From contig JADHNU010000008.1 in the NCBI GenBank assembly GCA_016779325.1, positions 1 through 64,000 on the forward strand: 64,000 bases of DNA. Reading direction: 5' to 3'. This document shows positions 59,546 to 64,000 of this stretch, piece after piece. The notes below the pieces were generated by a model. The model saw only the letters and a program-made list of their open reading frames with translations. It searched no databases and was not told the origin of the DNA. Within the stretch, counting starts at the first letter, position 1; every line of letters starts with the position of its first letter. Origin of the DNA: Pseudomonadales bacterium (GTDB lineage Bacteria > Pseudomonadota > Gammaproteobacteria > Pseudomonadales > Azotimanducaceae). A program made the translations under genes and the position numbers.

Positions 59546-60484
59546 ATGCCTAGCCTTGCCACCTACGGGGTGAACACCTTCCTCCGACTTTTCGTGCGCC
59601 GGGCCTTAGGCCGGGCCCCGTTCACGGAAGCGACCTTAGAGGGGCACCGCGCGACGCTCCTGAAGGCTGCGCGCCGGGGCCGCTGGCCCGCCTCCGTGGT
59701 GCTTACGGAAACCACCCTCGGTAATCGCCCCACGGAGCGCCTCGCCCCAAACGCGCCGGAGCTGGCTAACCACGCCGTGCTCTATCTTCACGGCGGCGGG
59801 TATATAGTGGGCGCGCCTGCCCTCTATCGGCCCCTTCTCGGTACCCTCGCCGAGCGCCTCGGCGCTCCCCTGTATGCTCCGGCCTATCGGCTGGCACCGG
59901 AGCATCCCTATCCCGCGGCCCTCGACGACGCTTACGCTGCCTACCAGGCCCTCCTTGCTCAGGGCTTTGAGGGCTCGCGGCTGGCGCTCATGGGCGACTC
60001 CGCCGGGGGGAACCTGGTCCTTGCCCTGCTTCAGCGGCTTCGAGATGAGGGGGCGCCCCTGCCGCAGAGCGCCGTACTGCTCTCCCCCTGGGCCGATCTT
60101 GCCGGGACCCTGCCTTCCCGGCGCACCCAGGCTAAGGCGGAAGCGATGCTGCCTCCGGAGCGGCTTGAGGAAGCGGCTCGGGCCTATGCTGGCGCCCTGC
60201 CCCTCACCGATCCCCGCCTGTCCGTAATTCGGGGCGATTTTACGGGCTTGCCGCCCCTGATGGTGCATGTGGGTACGGCGGAGATCCTGCGGGACGACAG
60301 CCGCGCCGTGGCGGCAGCAGCTGAGCACACGGGCGTACCCTGTACCCTCACGGAATGGCCTCTCCAGCCTCACGTGTTTCCGGCGTTCTTTGAAATCCTG
60401 CCGGAGGGGCGGGCGGCCCTGGAGGCCTGCGCGGCCTTTATCTTGAGACAATGGCTAAAGCGGAATGCCCCCTTGGTCAGCTAA
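59546..60484 (+). CDS. Alpha/beta hydrolase of the hormone-sensitive lipase group
   Basis: 312 residues. The H-G-G-G oxyanion motif is near residues 82-85, the nucleophile Ser in G-D-S-A-G-G near 151, and Asp in I-L-R-D-D and His in P-H-V-F-P-A-F follow. These esterases cleave short-chain or lactone-like esters. Its 3' end overlaps the open frame of the dsbA-like gene region, but the real start of that gene lies 34 bases downstream. Confidence 0.83.
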   Translation: MPSLATYGVNTFLRLFVRRALGRAPFTEATLEGHRATLLKAARRGRWPASVVLTETTLGNRPTERLAPNAPELANHAVLYLHGGGYIVGAPALYRPLLGTLAERLGAPLYAPAYRLAPEHPYPAALDDAYAAYQALLAQGFEGSRLALMGDSAGGNLVLALLQRLRDEGAPLPQSAVLLSPWADLAGTLPSRRTQAKAEAMLPPERLEEAARAYAGALPLTDPRLSVIRGDFTGLPPLMVHVGTAEILRDDSRAVAAAAEHTGVPCTLTEWPLQPHVFPAFFEILPEGRAALEACAAFILRQWLKRNAPLVS

Positions 60485-60518
60485 ACTCGGCGCGTTGATT
60501 CACAGGGAGCGTTCACCT

Positions 60519-61202
60519 ATGGCTGGGGCCAAATCACGCAGCGCCGCAGAGACCCTTAAACGTCGCATTGCCCTGGCCCTCGGCCTTGCGGCCTTGGTGG
60601 TGCTTGGGGCCGGCCTTTATCCCCTCCTCGCCCCCCTGGGCACTCCTACGGCCGGGGAGCACTACACTGATCTTGGCGCGCCGGAGCGCCCACCACGAGG
60701 CCCCATTCCCGTGGTGGAATTTTTCTCCTACGGCTGCGTGCACTGCAAAAACTTCGACCCTCAAATCGAGGCCTGGAAGGAAACGCTGGGCGACGATGTG
60801 CGCTTCACCCGTGCGCCCGTCGCCTTCTCCGCCAGCTGGGGCTTGCTCGCCAAGGCCTACCACGCGGCAGACCGGCTCGGCATTCTGGCCGCAAACCACT
60901 CGCGGCTCTTCGATGCCCTGCACGAGGCCGGCCTAGCGCTTAACACGGAAGACGCCGTCGTGCAGTTCTTCGACGGCCACGGCACCGATGGGCGCACCTT
61001 CCGCCGCGCCCTGCGAGATCCGCAAATAAACGAAGCCCTCGCCGAAGATGCCGCCCTGGCCCGCCGCTATGGCATTCGCGCAGTCCCCACGCTGGTGGTG
61101 GACGGGCGCTATCGCATCGACGACCCCAACCTGTCTCGGCAACAAATTCTTGAAGTCGCCGATGCCCTCATCGCCCAGGCTCGGACGGCACGCACCCCAT
61201 GA
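60519..61202 (+). CDS. dsbA: DsbA-like thiol:disulfide oxidoreductase, membrane-anchored
   Basis: 227 residues. One uncleaved membrane helix near residues 17-36 is followed by a thioredoxin-fold domain with C-V-H-C near residues 74-77 and cis-Pro in R-A-V-P-T-L-V-V. E. coli DsbA has C-P-H-C; the Val variant should change redox potential. It introduces disulfides into periplasmic proteins. CAGGGAGCG precedes the ATG. Overlaps ppnN by ATGA. Confidence 0.83.
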   Translation: MAGAKSRSAAETLKRRIALALGLAALVVLGAGLYPLLAPLGTPTAGEHYTDLGAPERPPRGPIPVVEFFSYGCVHCKNFDPQIEAWKETLGDDVRFTRAPVAFSASWGLLAKAYHAADRLGILAANHSRLFDALHEAGLALNTEDAVVQFFDGHGTDGRTFRRALRDPQINEALAEDAALARRYGIRAVPTLVVDGRYRIDDPNLSRQQILEVADALIAQARTARTP

Positions 61203-62614
61203 ACCCAGCAAACGCCCAAGGCGCCCAGTACGCGAGTGCCGATATTGTCCGAGCCCGGGTGCGGCCCCGCGGCGCCCTGGAGCTCCTCTCCCAGTTCGAA
61301 GCCGATCTCGTTAAGCAGTTCGAGAGCGGAGAAACCCGCGAGCTGTTCCGCCGCTGCTGCCTTGCCGTGCTGAACAGCGGCAACGACAGCGACGACGCCG
61401 CAGCCCTGTTCGAGCGCTATCCGTCATTCCGCGCGGAAATTCTGCAAAGCCCGCGAGGGGTCCAGCTCGAACTGACGCAAGCTCCCGCCCGCGCCTTCGT
61501 CGACGGTCGCATGGTGGAAGGGGTGAAGGAGCTCCTCTTCGCCGTACTGCGAGATGTGGTCTATTTCGCCAAAACCCTCTCGGACACGGACACCTTCGAC
61601 CTGTCGAGCAGCGCCGGCATCACCGATGCCGTATTCCATGGCCTTCGCCACGCCAACGTCTTCAGCGCGCCCTCGAAAACCAACCTGGCGGTGTGCTGGG
61701 GCGGTCATTCCATTCCCCGCGAGGAGTACGACTACAGCAAGGTCGTGGGCTATGAGCTGGGCCTGCGCGGCATGGACGTGTGCACCGGTTGCGGCCCCGG
61801 CGCCATGAAGGGGCCCATGAAGGGGGCGGCTGTGGGCCACGCCAAGCAGCGCAACACCCAGGGCCGATACCTGGGTTTCACGGAGCCGGGCATCATCGCT
61901 GCAGAGCCGCCCAATGCCTTGGTGAACTGCCTAACCATTCTTCCGGATATTGAAAAGCGCCTTGAGGCCTTCGTCCGCGCCGCCCACTGCATCATTGTCT
62001 TCCCCGGCGGGCCCGGTACGGCTGAGGAAGTGCTCTATCTCCTCGGGATCCTCATGCACCCGGATAATCGCGGAAATCCCCTTCCCCTTATCCTCACGGG
62101 GCCGCGGAGCGCGGAGGCCTGGTTCACGGCCTTGGAAGCCCTACTGCTGGCGGCCTTTGGGGACTCGGTGCGGGCCTACTACACCGTCATCATCGATGAC
62201 GCCGAGGCCGTTGCCCAAGCGGCCCGGGAAGGCATGAAGCGCGTGCGCCGGGCGCGTCTGGGCAGCGGCGATGCCTTCTACTTCAATTGGACCCTGCGCA
62301 TCCCTTCTGCCCTACAGCAGCCCTTCCAGCCCACCCATGCGGCCATGGCGGGCCTTAAGCTCACGGACGACGCCGAACCTCACGCCCTGGCAGCGGATCT
62401 ACGGCGGGCCTTTTCCGGTATCGTGGCAGGGAACGTGAAGGAGCCCGGGGTGCGCGCGGTGCGCGAGCACGGCCCCTTCCTGCTGCGCGCGGAGCCCCGC
62501 TTAAAGGCGCCCCTGGACGCCCTACTCGAGCACTTCGTCGCCGCCGGACGCATGAAATTGAAGGGGACCTATACGCCCTGCTACCGCCTCCAAAGCACCC
62601 ATGAGTCCACCTGA
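61199..62614 (+). CDS. ppnN: Pyrimidine/purine nucleotide 5'-monophosphate nucleosidase PpnN
   Basis: 471 residues with the PpnN domain order: N-terminal DUF4478, a central LOG/lysine-decarboxylase-like domain (C-T-G-C-G-P-G-A-M-K-G near residues 196-206, and F-P-G-G-P-G-T-A-E-E near 268-277), and C-terminal DUF3412. It cleaves nucleoside monophosphates to base and ribose 5-phosphate and in E. coli is activated by (p)ppGpp. Length agrees with the family (454 in E. coli). Between dsbA and sprT. Confidence 0.9.
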   Translation: MNPANAQGAQYASADIVRARVRPRGALELLSQFEADLVKQFESGETRELFRRCCLAVLNSGNDSDDAAALFERYPSFRAEILQSPRGVQLELTQAPARAFVDGRMVEGVKELLFAVLRDVVYFAKTLSDTDTFDLSSSAGITDAVFHGLRHANVFSAPSKTNLAVCWGGHSIPREEYDYSKVVGYELGLRGMDVCTGCGPGAMKGPMKGAAVGHAKQRNTQGRYLGFTEPGIIAAEPPNALVNCLTILPDIEKRLEAFVRAAHCIIVFPGGPGTAEEVLYLLGILMHPDNRGNPLPLILTGPRSAEAWFTALEALLLAAFGDSVRAYYTVIIDDAEAVAQAAREGMKRVRRARLGSGDAFYFNWTLRIPSALQQPFQPTHAAMAGLKLTDDAEPHALAADLRRAFSGIVAGNVKEPGVRAVREHGPFLLRAEPRLKAPLDALLEHFVAAGRMKLKGTYTPCYRLQSTHEST

Positions 62615-63149
62615 CGGGCCTTCCCCGGCGCTGGCTGCCGCCTTGGAAGGGGAACTCGATCGTCTGCTGGCGCGCATCGCGCCCGCCCTGGCAGCGGATC
62701 GCGTACCCCCCCTGCCCCGGCCCCGACTGCGCTTTTTCCAGCACCGGCTCGACGCGGGCCGCGCCCTGGCCGCGGAGCTACCCGGGGAGCCCGGCACCAT
62801 CGAACTCAATACGGTTTATCTGGAGCGGGAGGGCTGGGACAGCGCCATCGCTACCCTCGGCCATGAACTGGCCCACCTGGTGGTCTTTCACCGCTTTCCC
62901 GGGCGACGGGTGCCGCCCCACGGCCAAGCCTGGCAGCGCATCATGACCCAATGGCTGGGCCTGCCCGCCGAGCGAACCCATCGCTTTTCTACCGAAGGGC
63001 TTAAGGTCCGCCGCCAGCGACGCTGGCCCTACCACTGCGGCTGCCGAGCCCACGCCCTCAGCACGGTCCGCCACCACCGCGCTCAGAAGGGCGCGCGCTA
63101 CCAATGCCGCTGCTGCGGCGAAGCGCTGGTTTTCGCCCCCAAGCCCTAA
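62601..63149 (+). CDS. sprT: SprT-like zinc metalloprotease-type protein
   Basis: 182 residues. The H-E-L-A-H zinc motif lies near residues 88-92, and the third His is in P-P-H-G-Q-A-W. A C-terminal zinc-ribbon-like segment has C-G-C near residue 149 and C-R-C-C near 169. It resembles bacterial SprT, related to the eukaryotic DNA-protein crosslink protease Spartan. It overlaps ppnN by 14 bases in another frame. Confidence 0.85.
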   Translation: MSPPDGPSPALAAALEGELDRLLARIAPALAADRVPPLPRPRLRFFQHRLDAGRALAAELPGEPGTIELNTVYLEREGWDSAIATLGHELAHLVVFHRFPGRRVPPHGQAWQRIMTQWLGLPAERTHRFSTEGLKVRRQRRWPYHCGCRAHALSTVRHHRAQKGARYQCRCCGEALVFAPKP

Positions 63150-63231
63150 GCCCGTCCGTCCCTTGGCCCCTGGCGAGGGGTTCGGTAAGCTCCCAGCGCC
63201 TGAATAACGGGCCCCCAATGCAGGAGTCGAC

Positions 63232-64000
63232 ATGGATATTGAGCTTTCAAGCGCCGACCTCGCCTTTCGCGAGGACGTCGTCGCGTTCCTCGATGGCAAT
63301 GCCTATCAACCGGGCGAAGATTACGCCGCTTGGCGCCTAAACTGGTTTAAGGCCGCCGCAGAAAAAGGGGGCTGGGACGTGCCAAAGTGGCCCACGGCCT
63401 TTGGTGGCCCGGGCTGGACCCCCACCCAGCACTACATTTGGGAGCAGGAGACGGCCACCCGCAACCTGCCCTGGGACTTGCCCTTCGGCGTTGGCATGGT
63501 GGCCCCCATCATCATGACCTACGGCAACGCCGAGCAGCAGGCCCGATTCCTTCCGGACATTCGTGCGCGTACCGTGAACTGGTGCCAAGGCTACTCCGAG
63601 CCTGGCGCTGGCTCCGATTTGGCCTCCCTCAAAACGAAGGCCGAGCTGTCCGCTGACGGCACCCACTACGTGGTCAATGGCTCTAAGATCTGGACCACCA
63701 TGGCCCACATTGCCGATTGGATCTTCTGCCTCACGCGCACCTCGAGCGCGGGCAAAAAGCAGGAGGGCATCACCTTCCTCCTCTTCCCCATGAAGCAAGA
63801 CGGGGTGGAAGTGAAGCCCATCATCACCCTAGGCGGCAGCCACACGGTGAATACGGTGCACTTCACGGACGTGAAGGTGCCCGTGGAGAACCGCATCGGC
63901 GAAGAGGGCAAGGGCTGGACCTACGCCAAGGGGCTCCTTGCCCATGAGCGGACGGGCCTCGCCGGCGTTAGCCGCTCCCTAATCGCGCTAGAAAAGCTCC
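63232..64000 (+). CDS. Acyl-CoA dehydrogenase, N-terminal part (runs off window)
   Basis: The first 256 residues are present and the frame is open to the window end. The N-terminal helical domain is followed by W-P-T-A-F-G-G-P-G-W, the FAD-binding Y-S-E-P-G-A-G-S-D-L, V-N-G-S-K-I-W-T-T and the start of the C-terminal domain. A CAGGAG site precedes the ATG by five bases. It resembles the large acyl-CoA dehydrogenase at 24845-25984, so a second two-subunit enzyme may continue to the right. Confidence 0.87.
   Translation, partial: MDIELSSADLAFREDVVAFLDGNAYQPGEDYAAWRLNWFKAAAEKGGWDVPKWPTAFGGPGWTPTQHYIWEQETATRNLPWDLPFGVGMVAPIIMTYGNAEQQARFLPDIRARTVNWCQGYSEPGAGSDLASLKTKAELSADGTHYVVNGSKIWTTMAHIADWIFCLTRTSSAGKKQEGITFLLFPMKQDGVEVKPIITLGGSHTVNTVHFTDVKVPVENRIGEEGKGWTYAKGLLAHERTGLAGVSRSLIALEKL

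Overview
The window is GC-rich, almost entirely coding DNA from a free-living, probably marine or aquatic, aerobic proteobacterium. GlnS, MlaA, PpnN, SprT, HtpX and Fur point to the Gammaproteobacteria; this placement is inference from gene content, because no rRNA or tRNA was found. Packing is very tight: many codirectional genes overlap by ATGA, and 8 of 13 convergent junctions overlap by exactly 4 nt in a shared CTAG, TTAG or CTAA. No insertion sequence, prophage or CRISPR array was seen.

Left part (1-13.7 kb): acyl-CoA and hydroxyacyl-CoA metabolism. It holds a truncated acyl-CoA-dehydrogenase-like flavoprotein, an aldehyde dehydrogenase, an acyl-CoA ligase and three APH-type phosphotransferases, two of which flank a DUF6285 (LvaB-like) protein. 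Also here are an aminotransferase, an SDR, MerR and MarR regulators, and an MTH1-like Nudix enzyme. From 13.7 to 15.7 kb lies a plcP-agt pair of the phosphate-starvation lipid-remodelling type, preceded by four heptamers at an 11-nt period that look like a double Pho box. From 15.7 to 26.6 kb come dUTPase, VOC, CoA-transferase and GlnS genes, a transglutaminase-like lipoprotein, a thioesterase, a DNA photolyase and two acyl-CoA dehydrogenases.

Middle (26.6-42.6 kb): MlaA, a TRAP transporter with its TatT lipoprotein, two MFS transporters, an enoyl-CoA hydratase, a cysteine-free Fur, and a compatible-solute locus. The last comprises GpgS, a GpgP-like phosphatase, a GH13_18 phosphorylase probably acting on glucosylglycerate, and a sodium:solute symporter.

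Right part (43-64 kb): a coenzyme F420 island. F420:NADPH oxidoreductase, CofE, CofD, CofC and the CofG-CofH fusion FbiC form one operon that runs into a BtuCD-like ABC transporter. Five luciferase-like monooxygenase (LLM) family genes, the typical F420 users, lie in the window, four of them just downstream among enoyl-CoA hydratase, thioesterase and phosphotransferase genes. The combination suggests that F420-dependent redox steps feed acyl-CoA degradation. The segment ends with Idi, HtpX (behind a sigma-32-like promoter), DsbA, PpnN, SprT and a further acyl-CoA dehydrogenase cut by the window end.
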